A DNA stretch of 64,000 bases from Protula sp. h YS-2021 (lineage: Eukaryota > Annelida > Polychaeta > Sabellida > Serpulidae). Location: contig OX457026.1 in NCBI GenBank assembly GCA_949752745.1, positions 27,900,116 to 27,964,115 on the forward strand. Direction: 5' to 3'. Below the pieces are notes generated by a model. That model was not told the DNA's origin. It saw nothing but the letters and a program-made list of their open reading frames with translations, and searched no databases. The position numbers were made by a program, and so were the translations under genes. Shown piece by piece: positions 38,787-53,061 of the stretch (positions within the stretch are counted from its first letter, which is position 1; every line of letters begins with the position of its first letter).

Positions 38787-40436
38787 ATATACTTTTATCT
38801 TACCTTGAAATTGTAATTCTGTGGTCGAGAAAAATCCCGTAAGAAGTTTGCGGAGCCGATGCCTTATCCACGAAATTTGGATAGGCGTGTGCCTAGCCAT
38901 AGTCGGGGTTACTGCATCCCCTGCTACATCTGATGTTGCCCATTCTCATGGTGACTTTTAAAGTTTAACTGCACCTGCCAGTTCATCTTTTTTGTCACAT
39001 TGCTTTATTTGTCATGTGAGCGATGTGCTACCGCTTGAACCTGTGCTCATTATTCTCTACAACTGAGAACAACAGAAATTCCCGTCATAAGAATTTTTAT
39101 GAAACCGGAGTGGAAAGTCAGAATACTTTTCAAATAAGAGAGAATTCTGTCTTTCAGACTCCCAGTTTAATATCAAATAGTACTTTTAGGTCAGTGCGTT
39201 CTGTTGTATCGACAACATCGGATGGGAATCGCGATTTCCTCGTATATTCCATAGTACCGTGAATGCAATGCCTGTACAAAATAATTAAATTTTTTCACGA
39301 TATTAATGTGGTAAGGGATGTGCCGAAGAATCCTGTTGGCAATCCCTTACCATTTTATAATTTCGCGAGAAGTTACAATCAGTCATTAACTTCAGTGTCT
39401 GATAGGGATAATACTCATTAGTACTATTAATGGCAAGAATTTTATGCCACACCATGATCTAGACCTATGGTTGTTGACAATTCTGGTGTTTTTTGATCAC
39501 GAAACAAATGGAATGTCTATAAGTCGTTACATACCGACGACATCATTGCGCCTGTTGTGCACACACAAATGATTCCCGATGCGTGAAATAGATTTTTCGC
39601 AATGCATGATATTTCTGTTATTCTAATGGTGTGCCGCGAGGTTCACGTCTAGTTTTTCCAAACAGTAATATGGCTTCAACTGCCATGCCCTGTCAAGGTG
39701 TTCGGTGTGAAGAACAAGCGGCGGAATTTCAGTGGCAAGGCCTCGAAATAGTCTAGTACGTCTTAAAGATTGAAATGTCCTGTAACTTGCACGGTGAAGC
39801 TTAAACCTCCATCATTTCTCTGGAGCGTCAGTTTGACCCTTTGACTTTCAATCAGTTTTCAGTTTGTGGAACAATGATTTAGGGCCGCTGATTATAGTCA
39901 TCACTTTTAATCAGTTCTGGAAGGAAAACCGTAGAAGATAAGATTCCTGCTTATTTGGATGAAGTAGGACGATCGCTACCTATTCTGTACAGAGGTACGT
40001 GACTTCTGGTCCCAGTCGAACGCCATTTTATTAATGGCATTCAAGACTATGAGGTAAAAGAATTTTTGATAATTACTCCACCAAATATAAAAGACTATGG
40101 GAAAATTGCGTTTCCCTTAAATCGGCAGTTCGACAAGAGAGGGAAGAAACCATTGTTTAACTGGAATCACGAATGCGAACGTGCATTGTAATTGCTGGAA
40201 ACTGTGCTAATTTCAGCACCCATTCTTGATTTGCCAAGAGCTGAAGGCAAGTATGTCTGAGACACTGATAGCAGTGCTGAAGGCATTTGTGGCATATTTA
40301 ATCAAATGCAGGATTTTTACCTGGCCGTCGTTGCATATTCCTCAAAATCATTGAGTAGGACCGAACGCAATTGTTGTCTTAGCAGCGTTGTTGGGGGACC
40401 AGCTAATCCTCGTAATCTAAGTCGTCTCGAAAGAGA
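38787..40436 (+). repeat. Array unit 3
   Basis: 1650 bp long because the 124-bp block is missing (about 39771), exactly as in unit 1. It also shares the tttaatatcaa variant with unit 1. Confidence 0.9.
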
Positions 40437-42212
40437 ATATACTTTTATCTTACCTTGAAATTGTAATTCTGTGGTCGAGAAAAATCCCGTAAGAAGTTTG
40501 CGGAGCCGATGCCTTATCCACGAAATTTGGATAGGCGTGTGCCTAGCCATAGTCGGGGTTACTGCATCCCCTGCTACATCTGATGTTGCCCATTCTCATG
40601 GTAACTTTTAAAGTTTAACTGCACCTGCCAGTTCATCTTTTTTGTCACATTGCTTTATTTGTCATGTGAGCGATGTGCTACCGCTTGAACCTGTGCTCAT
40701 TATTCTCTACAACTGAGAACAAAAGAAATTCCCGTCATAAGAATTTTTATGAAACCGGAGTGGAAAGTCAGAATACTTTTCAAATAAGAGAGAATTCTGT
40801 CTTTCAGACTGCCAGTTCATTATCAAATAGTACTTTTAGGTCAGTGCGTTCTGTTGTATCGACAACATCGGATGGGAATCGCGATTTCCTCGTATATTCC
40901 ATAGTACCGTGAATGCAATGCCTGTACAAAATAATTATATTTTTTCACGATATTAATGTGGTAAGGGATGTGCCGAAGAATCCTGTTGGCAATCCCTTAC
41001 CATTTTATAATTTCGCGAGAAGTTACAATCAGTCATTAACTTCAGTGTCTGATACGGATAATACTCATTAGTACTATTAATGGCAAGAATTTTATGCCAC
41101 ACCATGATCTAGACCTATGGTTGTTGACAATTCTGGTGTTTTTTGATCACGAAACAAATGGAATGTCTATAAGTCGTTACATACCGACGACATCATTGCG
41201 CCTGTTGTGCACACACAAATGATTCCCGATGCGTGAAATAGATTTTTCGCAATGCATGATATTTCTGTTATTCTAATGGTGTGCCGCGAGGTTCACGTCT
41301 AGTTTTTCCAAACAGTAATATGGCTTCAACTGCCATGCCCTGTCAAGGTGTTCGGTGTGAAGAACAAGCGGCGGAATTTCAGTGGCAAGGCCTCGAAATA
41401 GTCTAGTACGTCTTAAAGATTGACCTAACGATCAACGAATGAGGATTAAAGCTCTCTCAAGTAATGGTCAATATAGTGAATGGGCACACTTTAAACGCCT
41501 TATTGAAGAGGCATCTGTTGAAGAGAACTGAAGTGACCAAGAAATGAAATGTCCTGTAACTTGCACGGTGAAGCTAAAACCTCCATCATTTCTCTGGAGC
41601 GTCAGTTTGACCCTTTGACTTTCAATCAGTTTTCAGTTTGTGGAACAATGATTTAGGGCCGCTGATTATAGTCATCACTTTCAATCAGTTCTGGAAGGAA
41701 AACCGTAGAAGATAAGATTCCTGCTTATTTGGATGAAGTAGGACGATCGCTACCTATTCTGTACAGAGGTACGTGACTTCTGGTCCTATTCGAACGCCAT
41801 TTTATTGATGGCATTCAAGACTATGAGGTAAAAGAATTTTTGATAATTACTCCACCAAATATAAAAGACTTTGGGAAAATTGCGTTTCCCTTAAATCGGC
41901 AGTTAGACATGAGAGGGAAAAAAAACCATTGTTTAACTGGAATCACGAATGCGAACGTGCATTGTAATTGCTGAAAACTGTGCTAATTTCAGCACCCATT
42001 CTTGATTTGCCAAGAGCTGAAGGCAAGTATGTCTGAGACACTGATAGCAGTGCTGAAGGCATTTGTGGCATATTTAATCAAATGCAGGATTTTTACCTGG
42101 CCGTCGTTGCATATTCCTCAAAATCATTGAGTAGGACCGAACGCAATTGTTGTCTTAGCAGCGTTGTTGGGGGACCAGCTAATCCTCGTAATCTAAGTCG
42201 TCTCGAAAGAGA
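40437..42212 (+). repeat. Array unit 4
   Basis: 1776 bp, full length. Its diagnostic variants match unit 2 (cagttcattatcaa, gatacgg), supporting a two-unit duplication of units 1-2. Confidence 0.9.
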
Positions 42213-43988
42213 ATATACTTTTATCTTACCTTGAAATTGTAATTCTGTGGTCGAGAAAAATCCCGTAAGAAGTTTGCGGAGCCGATGCCTTATCCACGAA
42301 ATTTGGATAGGCGTGTGCCTAGCCATAGTCGGGGTTACTGCATCCCCTGCTACATCTGATGTTGCCCATTCTCATGGTAACTTTTAAAGTTTAACTGCAC
42401 CTGCCAGTTCATCTTTTTTGTCACATTGCTTTATTTGTCATGTGAGCGATGTGCTACCGCTTGAACCTGTGCTCATTATTCTCTACAACTGAGAACAAAA
42501 GAAATTCCCGTCATAAGAATTTTTATGAAACCGGAGTGGAAAGTCAGAATACTTTTCAAATAAGAGAGAATTCTGTCTTTCAGACTGCCAGTTCATTATC
42601 AAATAGTACTTTTAGGTCAGTGCGTTCTGTTGTATCGACAACATCGGATGGGAATCGCGATTTCCTCGTATATTCCATAGTACCGTGAATGCAATGCCTG
42701 TACAAAATAATTATATTTTTTCACGATATTAATGTGGTAAGGGATGTGCCGAAGAATCCTGTTGGCAATCCCTTACCATTTTATAATTTCGCGAGAAGTT
42801 ACAATCAGTCATTAACTTCAGTGTCTGATACGGATAATACTCATTAGTACTATTAATGGCAAGAATTTTATGCCACACCATGATCTAGACCTATGGTTGT
42901 TGACAATTCTGGTGTTTTTTGATCACGAAACAAATGGAATGTCTATAAGTCGTTACATACCGACGACATCATTGCGCCTGTTGTGCACACACAAATGATT
43001 CCCGATGCGTGAAATAGATTTTTCGCAATGCATGATATTTCTGTTATTCTAATGGTGTGCCGCGAGGTTCACGTCTAGTTTTTCCAAACAGTAATATGGC
43101 TTCAACTGCCATGCCCTGTCAAGGTGTTCGGTGTGAAGAACAAGCGGCGGAATTTCAGTGGCAAGGCCTCGAAATAGTCTAGTACGTCTTAAAGATTGAC
43201 CTAACGATCAACGAATGAGGATTAAAGCTCTCTCAAGTAATGGTCAATATAGTGAATGGGCACACTTTAAACGCCTTATTGAAGAGGCATCTGTTGAAGA
43301 GAACTGAAGTGACCAAGAAATGAAATGTCCTGTAACTTGCACGGTGAAGCTAAAACCTCCATCATTTCTCTGGAGCGTCAGTTTGACCCTTTGACTTTCA
43401 ATCAGTTTTCAGTTTGTGGAACAATGATTTAGGGCCGCTGATTATAGTCATCACTTTCAATCAGTTCTGGAAGGAAAACCGTAGAAGATAAGATTCCTGC
43501 TTATTTGGATGAAGTAGGACGATCGCTACCTATTCTGTACAGAGGTACGTGACTTCTGGTCCTATTCGAACGCCATTTTATTGATGGCATTCAAGACTAT
43601 GAGGTAAAAGAATTTTTGATAATTACTCCACCAAATATAAAAGACTATGGGAAAATTGCGTTTCCCTTAAATCGGCAGTTAGACATGAGAGGGAAAAAAA
43701 ACCATTGTTTAACTGGAATCACGAATGCGAACGTGCATTGTAATTGCTGAAAACTGTGCTAATTTCAGCACCCATTCTTGATTTGCCAAGAGCTGAAGGC
43801 AAGTATGTCTGAGACACTGATAGCAGTGCTGAAGGCATTTGTGGCATATTTAATCAAATGCAGGATTTTTACCTGGCCGTCGTTGCATATTCCTCAAAAT
43901 CATTGAGTAGGACCGAACGCAATTGTTGTCTTAGCAGCGTTGTTGGGGGACCAGCTAATCCTCGTAATCTAAGTCGTCTCGAAAGAGA
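42213..43988 (+). repeat. Array unit 5
   Basis: 1776 bp and almost identical to unit 4, suggesting a single-unit duplication. Confidence 0.9.
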
Positions 43989-45762
43989 ATATACTTTTAT
44001 CTTACCTTGAAATTGTAATTCTGTGGTCGAGAAAAATCCCGTAAGAAGTTTGCGGAGCCGATGCCTTATCCACGAAATTTGGATAGGCGTGTGCCTAGCC
44101 ATAGTCGGGGTTACTGCATCCCCTGCTACATCTGATGTTGCCCATTCTCATGGTGACTTTTAAAGTTTAACTGCACCTGCCAGTTCATCTTTTTTGTCAC
44201 ATTGCTTTATTTGTCATGTGAGCGATGTGCTACCGCTTGAACCTGTGCTCATTATTCTCTACAACTGAGAACAACAGAAATTCCCGTCATAAGAATTTTT
44301 ATGAAACCGGAGTGGAAAGTCAGAATACTTTTCAAATAAGAGAGAATTCTGTCTTTCAGACTCCCAGTTCAATATCAAATAGTACTTTTAGGTCAGTGCG
44401 TTCTGTTGTATCGACAACATCGGATGGGAATCGCGATTTCCTCGTATATTCCATAGTACCGTGAATGCAATGCCTGTACAAAATAATTATATTTTTTCAC
44501 GATATTAATGTGGTAAGGGATGTGCCGAAGAATCCTGTTGGCAATCCCTTACCATTTTATAATTTCGCGAGAAGTTACAATCAGTCATTAACTTCAGTGT
44601 CTGATACGGATAATACTCATTAGTACTATTAATGGCAAGAATTTTATGCCACACCATGATCTAGACCTATGGTTGTTGACAATTCTGGTGTTTTTTGATC
44701 ACGAAACAAATGGAATGTCTATAAGTCGTTACATACCGACGACATCATTGCGCCTGTTGTGCACACACAAATGATTCCCGATGCGTGAAATAGATTTTTC
44801 GCAATGCATGATATTTCTGTTATTCTAATGGTGTGCCGCGAGGTTCACGTCTAGTTTTTCCAAACAGTAATATGGCTTCAACTGCCATGCCCTGTCAAGG
44901 TGTTCGGTGTGAAGAACAAGCGGCGGAATTTCAGTGGCAAGGCCTCGAAATAGTCTAGTACGTCTTAAAGATTGACCTAACGATCAACGAATGAGGATTA
45001 AAGCTCTCTCAAGTAATGGTCAATATAGTGAATGGGCACACTTTAAACGCCTTATTGAAGAGGCATCTGTTGAAGAGAATTGAAGTGACCAAGAAATGAA
45101 ATGTCCTGTAACTTGCACGGTGAAGCTAAAACCTCCATCATTTCTCTGGAGCGTCAGTTTGACCCTTTGACTTTCAATCAGTTTTCAGTTTGTGGAACAA
45201 TGATTTAGGGCCGCTGATTATAGTCATCACTTTCAATCAGTTCTGGAAGGAAAACCGTAGAAGATAAGATTCCTGCTTATTTGGATGAAGTAGGACGATC
45301 GCTACCTATTCTGTACAGAGGTACGTGACTTCTGGTCCCAGTCGAACGCCATTTTATTAATGGCATTCAAGACTATGAGGTAAAAGAATTTTTGATAATT
45401 ACTCCACCAAATATAAAAGACTATGGGAAAATTGCGTTTCCCTTAAATCGGCAGTTAGACAAGAGAGGGAAGAAACGATTGTTTAACTGGAATCACGAAT
45501 GCGAACGTGCATTGTAATTGCTGAAAACTGTGCTAATTTCAGCACCCATTCTTGATTTGCCAAGAGCTGAAGGCAAGTATGTCTGAGACACTGATAGCAG
45601 TGCTGAAGGCATTTGTGGCATATTTAATCAAATGCAGGATTTTTACCTGGCCGTCGTTGCATATTCCTCAAAATCATTGAGTAGGGCCGAACGCAATTGT
45701 TGTCTTAGCAGCGTTGTTGGGGGACCAGCTAATCCTCGTAATCTAAGTCGTCTCGAAAGAGA
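43989..45762 (+). repeat. Array unit 6
   Basis: 1774 bp. It carries the cccagtcgaacgcc/attaatgg variant pair also seen in units 3, 7 and 8. Confidence 0.9.
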
Positions 45763-47535
45763 ATATACTTTTATCTTACCTTCAAATTGTAATTCTGTGG
45801 TCGAGAAAAATCCCGTAAGAAGTTTGCGGAGCCGATGCCTTATCCACGAAATTTGGATAGGCGTGTGCCTAGCCATAGTCGGGGTTACTGCATCCCCTGC
45901 TACATCTTATGTTGCCCATTCTCATGGTTACTTTTAAAGTTTAACTGCACCTGCCAGTTCATCTTTTTTGTCACATTGCTTTATTTGTCATGTGAGCGAT
46001 GTGCTACGGCTTGAACCTGTGCTCATTATTCTCTACAACTGAGAACAACAGAAATTCCCGTCATAAGAATTTTTATGAAACCGGAGTGGAAAGTCAGAAT
46101 ACTTTTCAAATAAGAGAGAATTCTGTCTTTCAGACTGCCAGTTCATTATCAAATAGTACTTTTAGGTCAGTGCGTTCTGTTGTATCGACAACATCGGATG
46201 GGAATCGCGATTTCCTCGTATATTCCATAGTACCGTGAATGCAATGCCTGTACAAAATAATTATATTTTTTCACGATATTAATGTGGTAAGGGATGTGCC
46301 GAAGAATCCTGTTGGCAATCCCTTACCATTTTATAATTCCGCGAGAAGTTACAATCAGTCATTAACTTCAGTGTCTGATAGGGATAATACTCATTAATAC
46401 TATTAATGGCAAGAATTTTATGCCACACCATGATCTAGACCTATGGTTGTTGACAATTCTGGTGTTTTTTGATCACGAAACAAATGGAATGTCTATAAGT
46501 CGTTACATACCGACGACATCATTGCGCCTGTTGTGCACACACAAATGATTCCCGATGCGTGAAATAGATTTTTCGCAATGCATGATATTTCTGTTATTCT
46601 AATGGTGTGCCGCGAGGTTCACGTCTAGTTTTTCCAAACAGTAATATGGCTTCAACTGCCATGCCCTGTCAAGGTGTTCGGTGTGAAGAACAAGCGGCGG
46701 AATTTCAGTGGCAAGGCCTCGAAATAGTCTAGTACGTCTTAAAGATTGACCTAACGATCAACGAATGAGGATTAAAGCTCTCTCAAGTAATGGTCAATAT
46801 AGTGAATGGGCACACTTTAAACGCCTTATTGAAGAGGCATCTGTTGAAGAGAACTGAAGTGACCAAGAAATGAAATGTCCTGTAACTTGAACGGTGAAGC
46901 TAAAACCTCCATCATTTCTCTGGAGCGTCAGTTTGACCCTTTGACTTTCAATCAGTTTTCAGTTTGTGGAACAATGATTTAGGGCCGCTGATTATAGTCA
47001 TCACTTTCAATCAGTTCTGGAAGGAAAACCGTAGAAGATAAGATTCCTGCTTATTTGGATGAAGTAGGACGATCGCTACCTATTCTGTACAGAGGTACGT
47101 GACTTCTATTCCCAGTCGAACGCCATTTTATTAATGGCATTCAAGACTATGAGGTAAAAGAATTTTTGATAATTACTCCACCAAATATAAAAGACTATGG
47201 GAAAATTGCGTTTCCTTTAATCGGCAGTTAGACAAGAGAGGGAAGAAACGATTGCTTAACTGGAATCACGAATGCGAACGTGCATTGTAATTGCTGAAAA
47301 CTGTGCTAATTTCAGCACCCATTCTTGATTTGCCAAGAGCTGAAGGCAAGTATGTCTGAGACACTGATAGCAGTGCCGAAGGCATTTGTGGCATATTTAA
47401 TCAAATGCAGGATTTTTACCTGGCCGTCGTTGCATATTCCTCAAAATCATTGAGTAGGGCCGAACGCAATTGTTGTCTTAGCAGCGTTGTTGGGGGACCA
47501 GCTAATCCTCGTAAACTAAGTCGTCTCGAAAGAGA
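45763..47535 (+). repeat. Array unit 7
   Basis: 1773 bp. The LTR has ttcaaattg instead of ttgaaattg, which removes a stop and lengthens a meaningless 101-codon frame through it. Confidence 0.9.
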
Positions 47536-49309
47536 ATATACTTTTATCTTACCTTCAAATTGTAATTCTGTGGTCGAGAAAAATCCCGTAAGAAGTTTGC
47601 GGAGCCGATGCCTTATCCACGAAATTTGGATAGGCGTGTGCCTAGCCATAGTCGAGGTTACTGCATCCCCTGCTACATCTGATGTTGCCCATTCTCATGG
47701 TGACTTTTAAAGTTTAACTGCACCTGCCAGTTCATCTTTTTTGTCATATTGCTTTATTTGTCATGTGAGCGATGTGCTACCGCTTGAACCTGTGCTCATT
47801 ATTCTCTACAACTGAGAACAACAGAAATTCCCGTCATAAGAATTTTTATGAAACCGGAGTGGAAAGTCAGAATACTTTTCAAATAAGAGAGAATTCTGTC
47901 TTTCAGACTCCCAGTTCAATATCAAATAGTACTTTTAGGTCAGTGCGTTCTGTTGTATCGACAACATCGGATGGGAATCGCGATTTCCTCGTATATTCCA
48001 TAGTACCGTGCATGCAATGCCTGTACAAAATAATTGTATTTTTTCACGATATTAATGTGGTAAGGGATGTGCCGAAGAATCCTGTTGGCAATCCCTTACC
48101 ATTTTATAATTTCGCGAGAAGTTACAATCAGTCATTAACTTCAGTGTCTGATAGGGATAATACTCATTAGTACTATTAATGGCAAGAATTCTATGCCACA
48201 CCATGATCTAGACCTATGGTTGTTGACAATTCTGGTGTTTTTTGATCACGAAACAAATGGAATGTCTATAAGTCGTTACATACCGACGACATCATTGCGC
48301 CTGTTGTGCACACACAAATGATTCCCGATGCGTGAAATAGATTTTTCGCAATGCATGATATTTCTGTTATTCTAATGGTGTGCCGCGAGGTTCACGTCTA
48401 GTTTTTCCAAACAGTAATATGGCTTCAACTGCCATGCCCTGTCAAGGTGTTCGGTGTGAAGAACAAGCGGCGGAATTTCAGTGGCAAGGCCTCGAAATAG
48501 TCTAGTACGTCTTAAAGATTGACCTAACGATCAACGAATGAGGATTAAAGCTCTCTCAAGTAATGGTCAATATAGTGAATGGGCACACTTTAAACGCCTT
48601 ATTGAAGAGGCATCTGTTGAAGAGAACTGAAGTGACCAAGAAATGAAATGTCCTGTAACTTGCACGGTGAAGCTAAAACCTCCATCATTTCTCTGGAGCG
48701 TCAGTTTGACCCTTTGACTTTCAATCAGTTTTCAGTTTGTGGAACAATGATTTAGGGCCGCTGATTATAGTCATCACTTTCAATCAGTTCTGGAAGGAAA
48801 ACCGTAGAAGATAAGATTCCTGCTTATTTGGATGAAGTAGGACGATCGCTACCTATTCTGTACAGAGGTACGTGACTTCTGGTCCCAGTCGAACGCCATT
48901 TTATTAATGGCATACAAGACTATGAGGTAAAAGAATTTTTGATAATTACTCCACCAAATATAAAAGACTATGGGAAAATTGCGTTTCCCTTAAATCGGCA
49001 GGTAGACAAGAGAGGGAAGAAACCATTGTTTAACTGGAATCACGAATGCGAACGTGCATTGTAATTGCTGAAAACTGTGCTAATTTCAGCACCCATTCTT
49101 GATTTGCCAAGAGCTGAAGGCAAGTATGTCTGAGACACTGATAGCAGTGCTGAAGGCATTTGTGGCATATTTAATCAAATGCAGGATTTTTACCTGGCCG
49201 TCGTTGCATATTCCTCAAAATCATTGAGTAGGGCCGAACGCAATTGTTGTCTTAGCAGCGTTGTTGGGGGACCAGCTAATCCTCGTAATCTAAGTCGTCT
49301 CGAAAGAGA
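47536..49309 (+). repeat. Array unit 8
   Basis: 1774 bp. It shares gtgcatgcaatg with unit 9 (others have gtgaatgc), which opens a 132-codon frame without known domains. Confidence 0.9.
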
Positions 49310-51083
49310 ATATACTTTTATCTTACCTTGAAACTGTAATTCTGTGGTCGAGAAAAATCCCGTAAGAAGTTTGCGGAGCCGATGCCTTATCCACGAAATT
49401 TGGATAGGCGTGTGCCTAGCCATAGTCGGGGTTACTGCATCCCCTGCTACATCTGATGTTGCCCATTCTCATGGTAACTTTTAAAGTTTAACTGCACCTG
49501 CCAGTTCATCTTTTTTGTCACATTGCTTCATTTGTCATGTGAGCGATGTGCTACCGCTTGAACCTGTGCTCATTATTCTCTACAACTGAGAACAGCAGAA
49601 ATTCCCGTCATAAGAATTTTTATGAAACCGGAGTGGAAAGTCAGAATACTTTTCAAATAAGAGAGAATTCTGTCTTTCAGACTCCCAGTTCAATATCAAA
49701 TAGTACTTTTAGGTCAGTGCGTTCTGTTGTATCGACAACATCGGATGGGAATCGCGATTTCCTCGTATATTCCATAGTACCGTGCATGCAATGCCTGTAC
49801 AAAATAATTATATTTTTTCACGATATTAATGTGGTAAGGGATGTGCCGAAGAATCCTGTTGGCAATCCCTTACCATTTTATAATTTCGCGAGAAGTTACA
49901 ATCAGTCATTAACTTCAGTGTCTGATAGGGATAATACTCATTAGTACTATTAATGGCAAGAATTCTATGCCACACCATGATCTAGACCTATGGTTGTTGA
50001 CAATTCTGGTGTTTTTTGATCACGAAACAAATGGAATGTCTATAAGTCGTTACATACCGACGACATCATTGCGCCTGTTGTGCACACACAAATGATTCCC
50101 GATGCGTGAAATAGATTTTTCGCAATGCATGATATTTCTGTTATTCTAATGGTGTGCCGCGAGGTTCACGTCTAGTTTTTCCAAACAGTAATATGGCTTC
50201 AACTGCCATGCCCTGTTAAGGTGTTCGGTGTGAAGAACAAGCGGCGGAATTTCAGTGGCAAGGCCTCGAAATAGTCTAGTACGTCTTAAAGATTGACCTA
50301 ACGATCAACGAATGAGGATTAAAGCTCTCTCAAGTAATGGTCAATATAGTGAATGGGCACACTTTAAACGCCTTATTGAAGAGGCATCTGTTGAAGAGAA
50401 CTGAAGTGACCAAGAAATGAAATGTCCTGTAACTTGCACGGTGAAGCTAAAACCTCCATCATTTCTCTGGAGCGTCAGTTTGACCCTTTGACTTTCAATC
50501 AGTTTTCAGTTTGTGGAACAATGATTTAGGGCCGCTGATTATAGTCATCACTTTCAATCAGTTCTGGAAGGAAAACCGTAGAAGATAAGATTCCTGCTTA
50601 TTTGGATGAAGTAGGACGATCGCTACCTATTCTGTACAGAGGTACGTGACTTCTGGTCCTATTCGAACGCCATTTTATTGATGGCATTCAAGACTATGAG
50701 GTAAAAGAATTTTTGATAATTACTCCACCAAATATAAAAGACTATGGGAAAATTGCGTTTCCCTTAAATCGGCAGTTAGACAAGAGAGGGAAGAAACGAT
50801 TGTTTAACTGGAATCACGAATGCGAACGTGCATTGTAATTGCTGAAAACTGTGCTAATTTCAGCACCCATTCTTGATTTGCCAAGAGCTGAAGGCAAGTA
50901 TGTCTGAGACACTGATAGCAGTGCTGAAGGCATTTGTGGCATATTTAATCAAATGCAGGATTTTTATCTGGCCGTCGTTGCATATTCCTCAAAATCATTG
51001 AGTAGGGCCGAACGCAATTGTTGTCTTAGCAGCGTTGTTGGGGGACCAGCTAATCCTCGTAAACTAGGTCGTCTCGAAAGAGA
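49310..51083 (+). repeat. Array unit 9
   Basis: 1774 bp. It combines the gtgcatgc variant of unit 8 with the cctattcg variant of units 1, 2, 4 and 5, a mosaic suggesting gene conversion. Confidence 0.9.
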
Positions 51084-53061
51084 ATATACTTTTATCTTAC
51101 CTTCAAATTGTAATTCTGTGGTCGAGAAAAATCCCGTAAGAAGTTTGCGGAGCCGATGCCTTATCCACGAAATTTGGATAGGCGTGTGCCTAGCCATAGT
51201 CGAGGTTACTGCATCCCCTGCTACATCTGATGTTGCCCATTCTCATGGTGACTTTTAAAGTTTAACTGCACCTGCCAGTTCATCTTTTTTGTCATATTGC
51301 TTTATTTGTCATGTGAGCGATGTGCTACCGCTTGAACCTGTGCTCATTATTCTCTACAACTGAGAACAACAGAAATTCCCGTCATTAGAATTTTTATGAA
51401 ACCGGAGTGGAAAGTCAGAATACTTTTCAAATAAGAGAGAATTCTGTCTTTCAGACTCCCAGTTCAATATCAAATAGTACTTTTAGGTCAGTGCGTTCTG
51501 TTGTATCGATAACATCGGATGGGAATCGCGATTTCCTCGTATATTCCATAGTACCGTGAATGCAATGCCTGAACAAAATAATTATATTTTTTCACGATAT
51601 TAATGTGGTAAGGGATGTGCCGAAGAATCCTGTTGGCAATCCCTTACCATTTTATAATATCGCGAGAAGTTACAATCAGTCATTAACTTCAGTGTCTGAT
51701 AGGGATAATACTCATTAGTACTATTAATGGCAAGAATTTTATGCCACACCATGATCTAGACCGATGGTTGTTGACAATTCTGGTGTTTTTTGATCACGAA
51801 ACAAATGGAATGTCTATAAGTCGTTACATACCGACGACATCATTGCGCCTGTTGTGCACACACAAATGATTCCCGATGCGTGAAATAGATTTTTCGCAGT
51901 GCATGATATTTCTGTTATTCTAATGGTGTGCCGCGAGGTTCACGTCTAGTTTTTCCAAACAGTAATATATCTTCAACTGCCATGCCCTGTCAAGGTGTTC
52001 GGTGTGAAGAACAAGCGGCGGAATTTCAGTGGCAAGGCCTCGAAATAGTCTAGTACGTCTTAAAGATTGACCTAACGATCAACGAATGAGGATTAAAGCT
52101 CTCTCAAGTAATGGTCAATATAGTGAATGGGCACACTTTAAACGCCTTATTGAAGAGGCATCTGTTGAAGAGAACTGAAGTGACCAAGAAATGAAATGTC
52201 CTGTAACTTGCACGGTGAAGCTAAAACCTCCATCATTTCTCTGGAGCGTCAGTTTGACCCTTTGACTTTCAATCAGTTTTCAGTTTGTGGAACAATGATT
52301 TAGGGCCGCTGATTATAGTCATCACTTTCAATCTGTTCTGGAAGGAAAACCGTAGAAGATAAGATTCCTGCTTATTTGGATGAAGTAGGACGATCGCTAC
52401 CTATTCTGTACAGAGGTACGTGACTTCTGGTCCTAGTCGAACGCCATTTTATTAATGGCATTCAAGACTATGAGGTAAAAGAATTTTTGATAATTACTCC
52501 ACCAAATATAAAAGACTATGGGAAAATTGCGTTTCCCTTAAATCGGCAGTTAGACAAGAGAGGGAAGAAACGATTGTTTAACTGGAATCACGAATGCGAA
52601 CGTGCATTGTAATTGCTGAAAACTGCTAAATTCTGGTCCTAGTCGAGCGCCATTTTATTAATGGCATTCAAGACTATGAGGTAAAACAATTTTTGATAAT
52701 TACTCCACCAAATAGAAAAGACTATGGGAAAATTGCGTTTCCCTTAAATCGGCAGTTAGACAAGAGAGGGAAGAAACGATTGTTTAACTGGAATCACGAA
52801 TGCGAACGTGCATTGTAATTGCTGAAAACTGCTAATTTCAGCACCCATTCTTGATTTGCCAAGAGCTGAAGGCAAGTATGTCTGAGACACTGATAGCAGT
52901 GCTGAAGGCATTTGTGGCATATTTAATCAAATGCAGGATTTTTACCTGGCCGTTGTTGCACATTCCTCAAAATCATTGAGTAAAGCCGAACGCAATTGTT
53001 GTATTAGCAGCGTTGTTGGGGGACCAGCTAATCCTCGTAATCTAAGTCGTCTCGAAAGAGA
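51084..53061 (+). repeat. Array unit 10 with internal 205-bp duplication
   Basis: 1978 bp. The segment from ttctggtcctagtcg at about 52425 is repeated at 52631, through the RNase H scrap. It has more private substitutions than the other units, as expected near an array edge. Confidence 0.9.

Noticed and set aside
35632..49944. Recurrent 79- and 132-codon plus-strand frames and a 77-codon minus-strand frame in every array unit
   Set aside because: They lie in the LTR and tail, have no start context or domains, and recur only because the DNA is copied. Their lengths change with single-base variants such as ttgaaattg/ttcaaattg.
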